Source of the DNA: Cranoglanis bouderius
Lineage: Eukaryota; Chordata; Actinopteri; Siluriformes; Cranoglanididae
Assembly: GCA_023630585.1 (NCBI GenBank)
Contig: CM042560.1
Span: 5,124,001-5,188,000, forward strand
Direction: 5' to 3'
DNA: 64,000 nt
Part shown: piece after piece, positions 24,480 to 38,100 of the stretch
How positions within the stretch are numbered: position 1 is the stretch's first letter
How the letters are laid out: each line of letters begins with the position of its first letter
Program-made: the position numbers and the translations under genes
The notes under the pieces: generated by a model
What the model was told of the DNA's origin: nothing
Databases searched by the model: none
The model's input: the letters and a program-made list of their open reading frames with translations, nothing else

Positions 24480-25970
24480 GTAAGTTTCGTGTGTGTATGT
24501 GTGTGTGTGTGTGTGTCTTTGTGTGTTTGCATATACCTGTCTGTTTTTGCTTGAATTATGAGGTACGGAGATAGAGAAGTGTGCAGTTGAGGTGAGAAAG
24601 GGAGGAAACTGAGTATGTACTCCGGAACTTGGGATGGAGAATGGAGGAATGTGAGAGGGCCGGCCTGCTGCTCCCCAATTAGGCCAGTCATTTCTATAAA
24701 TATTTTACTTTGTGCCTATATAGGTCAAATCTCTCCTTCACCCCATCCACACACACACACACACACACATTGTCAGAATGAATTTCAATGTTCGAATACT
24801 GTTTCAGTGTTCATAATAGTTATTGAATTATTTGAGCATAAATTCACATTTGAATGTTTAACATGTTTGAGGTTTATTTTAATTTGAAACAGTACACCTT
24901 ATTTTCTTCTTTGTTCAATTCAATTCAATTCAGTTATATTTGTATAGTGCTTTTAACAATGGGAAACCTTGAGAGGAACCAGACTCAAAAGGGAACCCAT
25001 CCTCATCTGGGTGACACCGGATAGTGCGATTATAAGTAATTCCCTTCTATAACTGTGTGCTACATGATAAAAACAAAAAGTGCAACTGTGTTGTCAGGAA
25101 ATTCACCACAGTCTGAACATGAAGTCAATTCTGCTGAAATCATGAATTGTCCACCCATGGAGACCCAAGTCTCTTTTTGTTTGGAAACCAAACAATGCAC
25201 ATGTCCTACAAATGATATATGAAATTAGTCGATTTATAACCGTGGATAAATTGCAAATATGCAGGTCCTAACATAGCATTAGGTTAGACCCGATGTAGTG
25301 AGTATATTCAGTGAATAGGAGGTTATTTGATATTCAAGCTTACTGTTTGATGAGGAGCTTAAATTTAAAAAATTGATTCGATGAAGCATTTCCAGCATAA
25401 AAAGTACATTCTAGCTAAATATTAGTGGCAAGGAAACATATAGAAAAGATATTCTTTAACCAACCAACACAATGTTCAGCTTATTCATGTCGTGGTTTAC
25501 ATGATACAAACGCATAGTGTAGCTCTACTGCTAATGTTCACTCTGTCTCTGGCAGTGTAACATTATAAGCCTATTAAGATTCGATTGCTTTTGAATTGTA
25601 AATATTTGAAAATGTAGTTTTTTATAGTAATGTGACAGCTCTAACACACCTCTACACACATATGTAGGTCAGTTCAAGCATGGAAAATGAGATGAAGCAA
25701 GACATGATGTGACAGAGAGAGACATGGTGAAAGAGTAAGAAAAAGAGAGAGCGAGTGAGTTGCAAGAAACAGGGAAGTGGACGAGTGGCCTGGGAGAGTA
25801 AGATGAGGAGGGAGACAAGGTCACAGAAAGAGGTGGAGGAGGAGGACGAGATGATGAGATGCACTAAAAAGGACAAAAGGTTCTGTAGGTTCTGGGTGTG
25901 TACGAATTAACAGGATTAATGTTGAAATTCTGTCTCTCTGTCTCTCTCTCTCATACACACATACTGTGTG

Positions 25971-26009
<39 letters not shown>

Positions 26010-28968
26010 GTATATATTACACGCACACACAAATACACACAGGTTTCTCTTATGTTAGATCAATACAGCTTGTCCATGGCTGTATATCAAGTTCTGCTGT
26101 TACCATGGTGATGTCTGCTCTCTGATGTCATTGATACATTGTATGTCACGATACAAGTTTGTTCCTGTTATCACTTAAGTTCCCGTATAGCAGCTATAAA
26201 CTGTCGAGAATCCACAAGTCCCCTGTCCTAAAGACTTTCCTGAATCAGATGACTATTAAAGTTACAGGTTCCTCTCAACTTAAAAAAATAAAATAAAATC
26301 AAATCAAATAAAAATTCTAGTTTTTTTGTGATGTACAAAATGAAACCAAGATAAATCATCATGAGATCTTTTTCCACTCATAATGTGATAAAGCAACCAG
26401 CAAAATTTAAGTGAAAAACAAATTGAAAAGATTTAGGGGGGGGGGGGGGGAACTTTACAATAAACTGGTTGCACAAGTGTGAACACCCCTTAACTAATAC
26501 TTTGTTAAAGCACCTCTTGCTTGTAATACAGCAGTCAGACTTTTTGGGTGAGAGTCTACCAACTTATCACATCTTGATTTGGCAATTTTATTCCGCTCTT
26601 CCTTGCAAAAATGCTCCAGATATATCAAATTGTGAGGGGATCTCTTGTACACATCCCTCTTTAAGTCATTCCATAGGTTCGGGTCATTATCCTGCTGGAA
26701 GGTGAATTATTATTTTTTTTTCATTTTCAGCTGTCTAACAGAGGTTTTGTGCCACAATAGATTGGTATTTAGAGCTATCCATGATTCCTTTTATCTTGAC
26801 TAGAACCCTAGTCCCAGCTGAAGAGAAGCAGCCCCACAGCATGATGCTGCCACCACCATTCTTCACTGTGGTTATGTTGTTTTTGGCCAATTAAAAAAAT
26901 GAACCTTGGTGTCATTAGACCATAAAACATTTTGCCACATGGTTTGGCAAAATTTAGGCAGCCATCATAGCCCAGACATGTGAAGAATACGAGAGAACAG
27001 TACTTGCCAGATATTCCTGCAGCTCCTGTAATGGTGCCGTAGGTCTCTTGGCAGCCTCCCTGATGAGTTTTCGTCTTGTCCTTTTGTCAGTTTTTTACAG
27101 GAATGTCCTGTAAAAATGCAGAATGCTAGTAAAGAAAATGATATACAAAATGGCACCCTACTCACTGGTCCCTAGACTGGAAAAACAGGACCACTATGTA
27201 GTATGGTAGCCATCCAATATATGGAATGCAACACAAAATGGTGCCCTACTCACAGTTCCCCACACTGTCGAATCAGGATCACTAGGGAATGAAACTGGAA
27301 AATACACTGCACCAATTATTCCATGTATTTGAGAATCAGAAGCACTATGTAGCACACTGAAAGAACAGGTGCACTAGTACACTAACACTACATACTGTTC
27401 CCTCTATTAGGATCGGAAAAGTTCAAATGCCTTCCAATTCCTTGCATTGGAAAATCAGAAGCACTATGTAGACCGCTAGTATAGAAAATGAAATTCGAAA
27501 TGGCGTCCTACTCACAGTTCCCTATATTGGCAAATCAGAAGCACTATATAGTATTGCAAATCAGGAACACCATGTAGTGTTGTAGTGTGCTAATATATGA
27601 AATTCAAAGCAGCACCCCACACACAAGTCCCTGCATTTAGGAATCAGAAGCACTAGATCACTAGTATATTAAAAACGGCATCCTACTCTCTAGTCCCTAT
27701 ATGGAAAATTAGGATCATGTAGGAAATTCAAATTCCCTAAACTAAAGAATCAAGAGGGCTATACTACACATGGATATAAGCAACATAAGGCAGATGACAT
27801 AGTCAGACACTATGCAGCACACTAATATACTGAAGGAAAACTTAAAAATTTACTTCACTCACTGTTTCCTTCACTACAGAATCAGCAACACTAAGTAACA
27901 CCCTTATTGTGTGGTGTAGAGTTTCAGTCTGTCACCTCATTAGCACCATCACACTCGTCTCACCATCACCAGTCCACTGAGGAGGTGTTTCCGACCACAC
28001 CCGATTTACTATATAGGTCATGTCCAAATGCCATAGTGCATTATGGGTGTTCTGTATCTGCTGTGGAACATCATCCATGTGTTTGATATATCAACCTAGT
28101 TCCTGTTCCCGACAAACTCCAAAGTGCATTATGGGTGTTTTTGCATGTTCTGGAGGTGATGTGATTGTGCCAAGTGGGCAGAGTATAAGTATTCTTAGAC
28201 GCTTCAGATAATCTGGTGATCATGAGAAGATCAAAACAGTGAAATAATTCTGTTGAGTTTTGGTATTTTTATTGCTACAGTATAAAAGTATATGTTATAT
28301 ACTGTATGCAAAAAGCTGAAAAATGGTTCTGTAAATTCTTCCTGTAGTGTCACACCTTAATAGCGTATGAATTAGGACATAAATAATTAATTAGGGCTTA
28401 ATTAGGACATAATGTATTACATTGTCATTTCTGTAGGTCAGGTGTTGGTTTTGTTTTATGATGTCACACAGGTTAGTGTTATTTGTATCACATACTGATG
28501 CACCGAGGTGAATGGACGGTGTTGGTGTTTAACAGTAAAGCACTGATTGTCAGTGATGATGTACGAGCGCAATAACTGTGTCAGAACGGGAATGGATGTG
28601 TTCTGAACTCCTTAGAGTCTTCGTTGCCGTGGTAACGCTCAGCCATCCGGAGACCTAGATGAACGCTTTTGCTCCGGATCTGTGCGAGCGTGTGAGCGCG
28701 TGAGGTTCGGCAAGGATCTGATGATGTGTGTCGGTGTCGAGGTTGGTCAATATTGTTTGCTTTGTCTTGATTTCCTCCTCTCATCTCTGTCTCAGCGTTC
28801 TCCTGCTCTCTTATATCCGTTTTGGAAATTGAGAAATATGGACAGATTTTTTTTTTCTCTTTCTTCTTCTCCTCCTTTCTCTGGTCATCACTCCTGCTGT
28901 AGGATTACATAAAGAAGCAGATGTTTCCTGAGTACCGGCTTTAGGTTTCACACTGTGTGCGTGTCAGT

Positions 28969-29019
<51 letters not shown>

Positions 29020-30002
29020 GACAGTGAGCCTGTTCAGGAAAGTGGGCCTGCCTTTGTGAGTGTCAAAGTGAGCAAGAGAGGAAGTAAAAGAGATATCTGC
29101 ACCAAGACATGGGCTTTAACAGAGTGAGCAGCTACAGCGTGTAAAACAATGCAACATAATCTTCAATATAATTTTAAAAAAAGTCTCACGATTGTGTGCA
29201 ATTTGGCTTCCTCACGTGAACTGCTCTCTCACAGATGCGGCCCCCCCATCCATCCCCCCTTCTCTCACACTCTCTCTGTCTCATTCTCTCACAGAAAGGG
29301 TGTGGATACATACACAATTTCCATAAAGCTAATCTTTTATTCAAATACTGACATATTTGTATTCGGTCATCATGTTGCCACTGAAAACATTGTGATCAGA
29401 AATGCATCACAATGTGTAGTTTTGATTGCCACCCAGCTTTTGCCAGATACAAAATACAAAAACGGCATAAAATTTGTGGTTCTTTACTTAAGACAAACAT
29501 TTCCAAAGAGCTACATTTTGGCCAGCTATATAATTTGCCAAGGTACATTGAGTCTGCTGAGTCTGGGAAGATCTGCAGCCAAAAAAATGAATGAAATATT
29601 AGGAAGAGTTCATTAGGAAGCTCCTGAAACTGTCTGCCTTAAATAACTGCAGCAGGCTATATAGCAGCATAGTTTGAGGAACGTAATGTAAACATCAGGA
29701 CACGTAAAATACAGTTTCCAGGACAAAGTCCACGTCCCACAAGCTCAAGTCACAGTAGACATTTACAAGTCTACAAGTTCTCCTGAAAGTCAGCATACCA
29801 CAAAACCTGTGCATTTGTTTGCATTTGAAGTCTAGCATCGCCGGGTGCCTGTCAGGCGTGTACTCTCTGTACGTGTGTGTGCCAGCTTCACCATCAGTGC
29901 ACAGTGAGTGCTCGTACCTGATTTGCGCTGAGTCTGAAAAAAAATTGAAGGGGTGCTTTGCATCGCATGGATAATGCAGCATGACCACATCACCGAGGGG
30001 AC

Positions 30003-30052
<50 letters not shown>

Positions 30053-31491
30053 AAAGTGACCAGGGTTGAGGTCACCTTAATATTTAATCAAGCCCACCAC
30101 CTGGAGCTCTGACACATGAGAGATAGAGCAAAAAAAAAAAAAAAAAAAAGAGGGAATGAAACAGAAGGAGGGTGATGGTAGCAAGGTTATGGCATTTCTC
30201 AAGGTAAAACTATGCTGACTGAAGAATATTTAAAAGTTCCAAAATGAGGTTCAGAAGTTCTGACATTACCTGGAAAAACTTGTGAATACTAATTTAATCG
30301 TAGTCCTGATTTCATCCAATAAGTCATGCCATGATACGCTTGTATCATTAGTACACTGACCACCTGCATGATTCATATTAAGAAAGATTTGGACCAATCA
30401 CACAGAGCTGCACTTTCAAAGTAAAACTTCCTAGTAACATCTTGAAACATGCTGATTGGGTGTGAGCCTTATACTGTTTTTTCCCCCCATCAGGTTCCTA
30501 TTAAATTTATTTTTGAAAGTCTTGAATAAAACCTCATAGAATATAATATAAATGTAGGCCTTTTAAATGTATAATATAACGATGAGTGACAATGAAAATC
30601 TGGTGTGGTTCACTTTATTTCACTGTAAGGAGACCTGTAAGTCAACCTCACTAGGTGGGATCATATATTATCTATGTTATTATTTAACTAACATTTGCTA
30701 ATATAGCTAGCTAACCTAGTCTAGTCTCTAATGTGCTCTCAACTTCATTCGGCTAGAGTTTTATTGGTACCAAAAAGCTAACGCTAGCTAATGTTACAGC
30801 ATAAAGGGTTGGCATTACTTACCTTGAACAAGGAATCTTATGCCTGTCAGAGAGTCCTTCAGGTAGAAATATTTAGTTTTATATACAAACAGAAAATCTT
30901 TGTCTACTTTGGGTCACCTAATATAGTCTACTAATGTTACTTTGAGTCCAACTTGTTAGGAAACCTTACAAAAACCTAAATATGATATACACCACATGTG
31001 TTGATGTTGAGTTGGGCTCTTATGGGAAGGCTTTCCACTAGATTTTGGTGCGTGGCTGTGGGGATTTGCTCATTCAGCCACAAAAGCATTAGTGAGTTCA
31101 GGCACTGATGTCAAGTGAGAAGGCCTGGTGTGAGGTCGACGTTCCAGTTCATCCCAGAGGTGTTCAGTGGGGTTGCGGTCAGGGTTCAGGCCACAGTTCT
31201 TTCACATCAACCTTGAAAAACCATGTCGTTATGGATCTCGCTTTTCGCACCGGGGCATTGCTATGCTGGAACAGGTTTGGGCCCATTAGTTCCAGTAATG
31301 CTGCAGCTTACAAAGACATTCTAGACAATTGTGTGCTCACAACTTTGTGGCAACAGTTTGGGGAGGACCCACACATGGGTGTGATGGTCAGGTGTCCACA
31401 TACTTTTGGCCATATAGTGTATATTGTGTCGTAAAAATGCCTTCAGGCTGAGCAGTATGTTTCCACCCTATTGTATCTCTAATACATATGT

Positions 31492-31543
<52 letters not shown>

Positions 31544-32095
31544 CTTGCCTATTTGAGGGCAATGTTCGGGGGTCAGGGACAACATTCCACCTGTCCCCTA
31601 ACTGATAAGACAGACAGCTGATTGATGGACAGATACAGGAGATAGAGACAAAGGACTAATAGAAAGAGGGAGCGAGATGAATGCATCCTCACTGAAGTAG
31701 TGATAAAGGTAGAGACTGACAGACAGATTCTGTAAAGAGATAGAGGGATAAAAAGGACAGAAATGAGCACATTTAGTAGCAGGAGAGAGAAGAAGGAGAG
31801 AGAGAGATTGAGAGAGAGAGAGATTGAAAGGGGGAGGGCAGTCTCACAAGTTTGTGTTCACTTCATCGTCAGCACTTTAGAAGTCTCACAAAGTGCTGAG
31901 GACTTGTATGTCTGTGTATGTGTGTGTGTGTGTGTATACCTGCATGTGAGCTAATGTGTATAAGTGTGTGTCTTAATGAGGCACATATGTGAAATTTTAT
32001 GCAGCACTGATGAAAAATTAAGTGAGCGTGTAAACCAGTAAGAGATGAGAGAATGACATGAACGGTATCAGAAAGACAGAGTGTAACCTGTGTGC

Positions 32096-32176
<81 letters not shown>

Positions 32177-35100
32177 AGCAGGAGCGGTGAGGGCGTCCAG
32201 TATATTCCCCATCCTTAGCGTGATCCTACTCTTCATGGGAGGTCTGTGTATTGCGGCCAGTGAGTTCTACAAGTCCCGTCACAACATCATCCTCAGTGCA
32301 GGGATCCTCTTCGTGTCTGCAGGTGAGTGCCAGCCAAGACATATTTGGTGTCCAATGTTTGTGTTTTTCCAAAGAACCCAGAGGAAACCCACACTTGGGG
32401 CAGAAACTGCAGTTTGATTGGATAAGTGGCAGTGGGGGCAGGAATTGTAGTATAATTGGTTCAGTGGCAAAGGGGCAGGAACTGCAGTCCCACTGGTTAC
32501 ATTAGCACAGAGGGCAGGAAGTGCAGGCTAATTGGTTACAATGGCACTGGGACCAGAAACTGTGGTCCGATTGGTTACAGTGGCAATGGGGATAGGCACT
32601 GCAGTTCAGTTGGTTGCAGTGGAACTGGGGGGCAGAAATTGCAGTCTGACTGGTTACAGTGGCACTGGGGAAAGGAACTGCAGTCCGATTGGTCACAGTG
32701 GCACTGGGGATAGGAACTGCAGTTCGATTGGTCACAGTGACACTGGGCATAGGAACTGCAGTTCGATTGATTGCAGTGGAGCTGGGGGCAGAAATTGCAG
32801 TCTGATTGGTTACAGTGGCACTGGGGAAAGGAACTGCAGTCTGACTGGTTACAGTGGCACTGGGGACAGGAACTACAGTTTGATTGGTTACTGTCTTCAG
32901 AGACTGCACAAATGGCAGACTATTGTTAAGCACAGCCTGTTTGAGTTACTACAGTCCATCTTTCCTGACAATTTACAGCAATCCAACCACACACAACATG
33001 CCCTGACTACAGGAATGACGTGTTTTCTCACTGAACACGCTGATCAAGTCATCATCTTTAATACACACAGTCTCTTAGCAGTGTTGAAATCATGGGCATA
33101 CAGGAGGTTTTTTAAATGCCACCTGCTGTATGAACAGCTAAGAGACAGGGGTTCTGTGAGATACACATTCCATATAGGGCTTGTCAAAAGCATGAGTCTG
33201 TTTACTTTCTGCTAGGCTGAGAGACTTCCACTGGGATACGGCTAAAAGGGGTTCTAGACACTTTTTTGTCTTTGTACACAACCACAATTCACTTTATAAA
33301 GCAGTATAAATCTAGAAATATCAGAGTTGAAGCTAGAGAGCAAGCAAACCATGGGCCCCCCAGTCAATTGACATTATCCTGAGATCTTTTGCTGCCAGTG
33401 AAGTCCGTTGCTGTTGGCTTTTTATTATTAATGGACAAAGCCTCACCGGTGATAATTTTGGGCATATATCAGATGTGTAAACTTCTACGGTTTAACCATA
33501 GCATTTACAATTGTGTTACGGCAATGTGAGAACCACATTTTCAGCAGTCAGACCAAAGGCAAATACAATTCACACAGCGGAAAAGAGAACTCACAGAAGG
33601 GGAAAGGACACATGATGTGAAAAATGCAAATTTGTTACTAGTAGAGGTTACTAACCCCATTTCCATAAAAGTTGGGATTTTTTTCTAAAATGCAATAAAA
33701 ACAAAAAATCTGTGATTTGTCAAGTCTCTTGGAACTTTGATTAACTGACAAAAGTACAAATAAAAGATATTCAGTGTTTTCCCTGACCAACTTAATTGTA
33801 TTGTGTCAATTTTGTAAATCAAATTTAGAATTTGATGCCTTCAACACACTCAAAAAAAGTTGGGACAGAGGCAAAATACGACTGAAAAGTTTATAGAATA
33901 TTCAAGCAACACCATTTTGGAGGATCAGGTTAATTGGTAACAGGGGAGGGTATCAGGATTGGGCATAAAGGGAGCATCCACCAAAAGCTGAGTCTTTGCA
34001 AGCAAGGATGGGCCATGGCTCAACACTTTGTGCCAAACTTCGTGAGACAATTGTCAGTCAGTTAAAAAAGAACATTGCTTAATGCAAGATTGCAAAGAAT
34101 TTAGGTCTTTCACCATCTACAGTGCATAATATTGCGAAAAGATTCAGGGAATCTGGAGAAATCTCATTGCGTAAAGGGCAAGGCCGGAAACCACTGTTGA
34201 ATGTGCGTGACCTTCAAGCCCTCAGGTGGCATTGCCTGAGAAATCGTCATGCTACTGTGATAAATATAACCACATGGGCTCGGGAGTACTTCGGAAAACC
34301 GTTGTCACTTAGCACAGTCCACTGCAACCAGAAATGCAACTCGAAACTCTATTACGCAAGGAGGAAGCCACACATCAATGCTATGCAGAAATGCCACTGA
34401 GTTCTCTGGGCCCGAGCTCATCTCAGATGGACTGAAAGACAGTGGAAACCTGTATTATGGTCAGATGAGTCCAAGTTTCAGCTTGTTTTCGGGAAAAACG
34501 GACATCGAGTTCTCTGTACTAAAGATGAAAAAGCCCAACCAGACTGTTATAAGCGAAAGGTGCAAAAGCCAGAATCTGTAATGGTATGGGGGTGCATCAG
34601 TGCCCACGGCATGGGTGACTAGCATATGTGTGAAGGTACCATTGACGCGGAAGCGTTTATTGGGATTTTAGAGAGACATATGCCGCCATCAAGGCAACAT
34701 CTTTACTCATGGAGTCCATGGTTATTTCAGCAGGACAAGGCCAGGCCTCATTCTGCATGCGCTACAGCAGCGTGGCTTTGTAGACACAGAGTGCGTGTGC
34801 TTGACTGGCCTGCCAGCAGTCCAGATCTGTCTCCTATGGCGCATCATGAAGAGGAGAATCAGACAATGGCGACCAAAGACTGTTGAGCAGCTCAAGTCTT
34901 GTATCAAGCAAGAATGGGCAAAAATTCTACTTGCAAAATGGCAACAATTAGTATCCTCAGTTCCCAAACCATTAAAAAGTGTAATTAAAAGGAAGGGTGA
35001 TGTAACACAGCGGTAAACATGCGTCTGTCCCAACTTTTTTGAGTGTGTTGAAGGCATCAAATATTAAAAATTTGTTTATATTTACAAAATACAATTAACT

Positions 35101-38100
35101 TGGTCAGTGAAAACATTGAATATCTTTTCTTTGTACTTTTGTCAGTTAAAGTTTCAACAGACTTGACAAATCACAGATTTTGGTTTTTATTGCATTTTAG
35201 AAAAAATCCCAACTTTTATGGAAATGGGGTTAGTACTTTTGCTTCGCATTGACTTTATCTTCTTGAACTTGGACATGTGAATTCACAAGCATTGGTCTTG
35301 GGTGCCAATAAAAACCAAAGGACTGTCATCTCTTTGTTCAGTAAAAAATGGAGTCATACCAGACTTTTGCCTCACTGTTTTGTGTCATTTTTTATTATTT
35401 CTTAGTATAGTATAAATGTCAGCCAACAGTGCATGTTTCTTTCCCTGACCCTTACAGCCACCACTGACCCTGAACAGTTTTTGCTTAGGGCCCCAAAATG
35501 GGAGATGAGAGTCACTATTTGCCAAATACTTGCTCTGTGACCTGCTAATGGGTAAACATGGCCTTATATTTGTGTGCGTGCCGAGGGAAGAAGACAGCAA
35601 TCGTATCCAGTGCCAACCTCACTCAAGGACACAGTGACAACTCTCAGAAATAAGCTCTAGTTCCCTAAAGAAGCCAACCCGAAACTGTCTGATTGTTAGC
35701 CAAATTGCTGAGCCATCCACCACCCAGACAAAGCTAAATTAAGATGCAGAGGGAATCTGAAAACCTCTGAAGGATCTGTAGAATTTTAGTAGGAGTGTTC
35801 ACTTTGGTCATTTCAAAAGCTTGAGTACTTGCAAGAGGAAATGACTGAGTACTTGGGTACTTGACTGACCCAATTTAGTCTATTGTGTTTGTAACGCTAT
35901 TAGCTGTGTTTTTCTCTCACCCCTGCTAGCACCACACATTTGCCTAACTCTGGTAAAAGTTATTCAAGTCTGATTAGCTTATTCATGTTTGCTTGACAGT
36001 TTATGCTTAAATGTTAAATGGTAGTGCATTACAGAGTTGAATAGTTGTACAGTTATATGCCAGCTGCACCAGATAATTTGCATGGACATTGAAACTGTAT
36101 TTAGCTAGCTAACTTTGGCAATCTCTGAAATGATTGTGTGTCACCTTTGCAGTCTATGTACAGTATCTCACAAAAGTGAGTACACCCCTCACATTTTTGT
36201 AAATATCTTATTATATCTTTTCATGGGACAACACTGACGAAATGACACTTTACTACAATGTAAAGTAGTGAGTGTACAGCTTGTATAACAGCGTAAATTT
36301 GCTGTCCCCTCAAAATAACTCAACACACAGCCATTAATGTCTAAACTGCTGGCAACAAAAGTGAGTACACCCCTAAGTGAAAATGTCCAAATTGGGCCCA
36401 AAGTGTCAATATTTTGTGTGGCCACCATTATTTTCCAGTACTGCCTTAACCCTGTTGGGCATGGAGTTCACCAGAGCTTCACAGGTTGCCACTGGAGTCC
36501 TCTTCCACTCCTCCATGATGACATCACAGAGCTGGTGGATGTTAGAGACCTTGCGCTCCTCCACCTTCCGTTTGAGGATGCCCCACAGATGCTTAATAGG
36601 GTTTAGGTCTGGAGACATGCTTGGCCAGTCCATCACCTTTACCCTCAGCTTCTTTAGCAAGGCAGTGGTCGTCTTGGAGGTGTGTTTGGGGTCGTTATCA
36701 TGTTGGAATACTGCCCTGCGGCCCAGTTTCCGAAGGGAGGGGATCATGCTCTGTTTCAGTATGTCACAGTACTTGTCACAGTACACTCCCCAGTGCTGGC
36801 AGCACTTATGCAGCCCCAGACCATGACACTCCCACCACCATGCTTGACTGTAGGCAAGATACACTTGTCTTTGTACTCCTCACCTGGTTGCCGCCACACA
36901 CGCTTGACTCCATCTGAACCAAATAAGTTTATCTTGGTCTCATCAGACCACAGGACATGGTTCCAGTAATCCATGTCCTTAGTCTGTTTGTCTTCAGCAA
37001 ACTGTTTGCGGGCTTTCTTGTGCATCATCTTTAGAAGAGGCTTCCTTCTGGGACGACAGCCATGCAGACCAGTTTGATGCAGTGTGCGGCGTATGGTCTG
37101 AGCACTGACAGGCTGACCCCCCACCCCTTCAACCTCTGCAGCAATGCTGGCAGCACTCATACGTCTATTCTGCGAAGCCAACCTCTGGATATGATGCTGA
37201 GCACGTGCAGTCAACTTCTTTGGTCAACCATGGTGAGGCCTGTTCTGAGTGGAACCTGTCCTGTTAAACCGCTGTATGGTCTTGGCCACCGTGCTGCAGC
37301 TCAGTTTCAGGGTGTTGGCAATCTTCTTATAGCCTAGGCCATCTTTATGTAGAGCAACAATTCTTTTTTTCAGATCCTCAGAGAGTTCTTTGCCATGAGG
37401 TGCCATGTTGAACTTACAGTGACCAGTATGAGAGAGTGTGAGAGAGATAACACCAAACTTAACACGCCTGCTCCCCATTCACACCTGAGACCTTATAACA
37501 CTAACGAGTCACATGACACCGGGGAGGGAAAATGGCTAATTGGGCCCAATTTGGACATTTTCACTTAGGGGTGTACTCACTTTTGTTGCCAGCGGTTTAG
37601 ACATTAATGGCTGTGTGTTGAGTTATTTTGAGGGGACAGCAAATTTACACTGTTATACAAGCTGTACACTCACTACTTTACATTGTAGTAAAGTGTCATT
37701 TCGTCAGTGTTGTCCCATGAAAAGATATAATAAAATATTTACAAAAATGTGAGGGGTGTACTCACTTTTGTGAGATACTGTATATGGTATTCCTACTTCC
37801 AGTAACACTATAACAAATCAGGCTTCATTTCCTGGCCCCAGTGCCAACTGAGCTGCAGATCCTGCACTCAGTGTCACTGCAACCAATTGGTCTGCAATCC
37901 CTGACCGCAGTGCCGCACAATTAGACTGCAGTTTATGTGCCCAGTGGCAATGTAACCAATTAGGCTACAGATCCTGCTCCCAGTGCCGATGTCACCAATT
38001 GGGCTGCAGCTCCAGCCCCTGTTCTACTGTAACTGATGGGGTTGTAGTCTTAAGTTTGAATTTAACCAATGGGACTGTAGTTTAAGCCCCTACTGCCATT

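Larger units (their letters stand above)
24480..32181 (+). other. cacng2 intron 2
   Basis: Bounded by the donor of exon 2 and the acceptor of exon 3. It contains a teleost interspersed repeat near 24912, microsatellites, a Tc1 remnant (26450-27105), a degenerate tandem repeat (27125-27905) and a Tc1-derived fragment (31012-31419). I see nothing recognisable in 25100-25900, 27906-28960, 29020-30000 and 30050-31000. Confidence 0.85.

Noticed and set aside
27125..27905. CRISPR-like array
   Set aside because: Repeat and spacer lengths vary and the units are diverged tandem repeats in a vertebrate intron. Not CRISPR. The same holds for the 39-bp arrays.
31108..31434. 108-codon ORF
   Set aside because: It is the antisense of a Tc1-derived repeat that recurs at 47989 and 52932, not a host gene.
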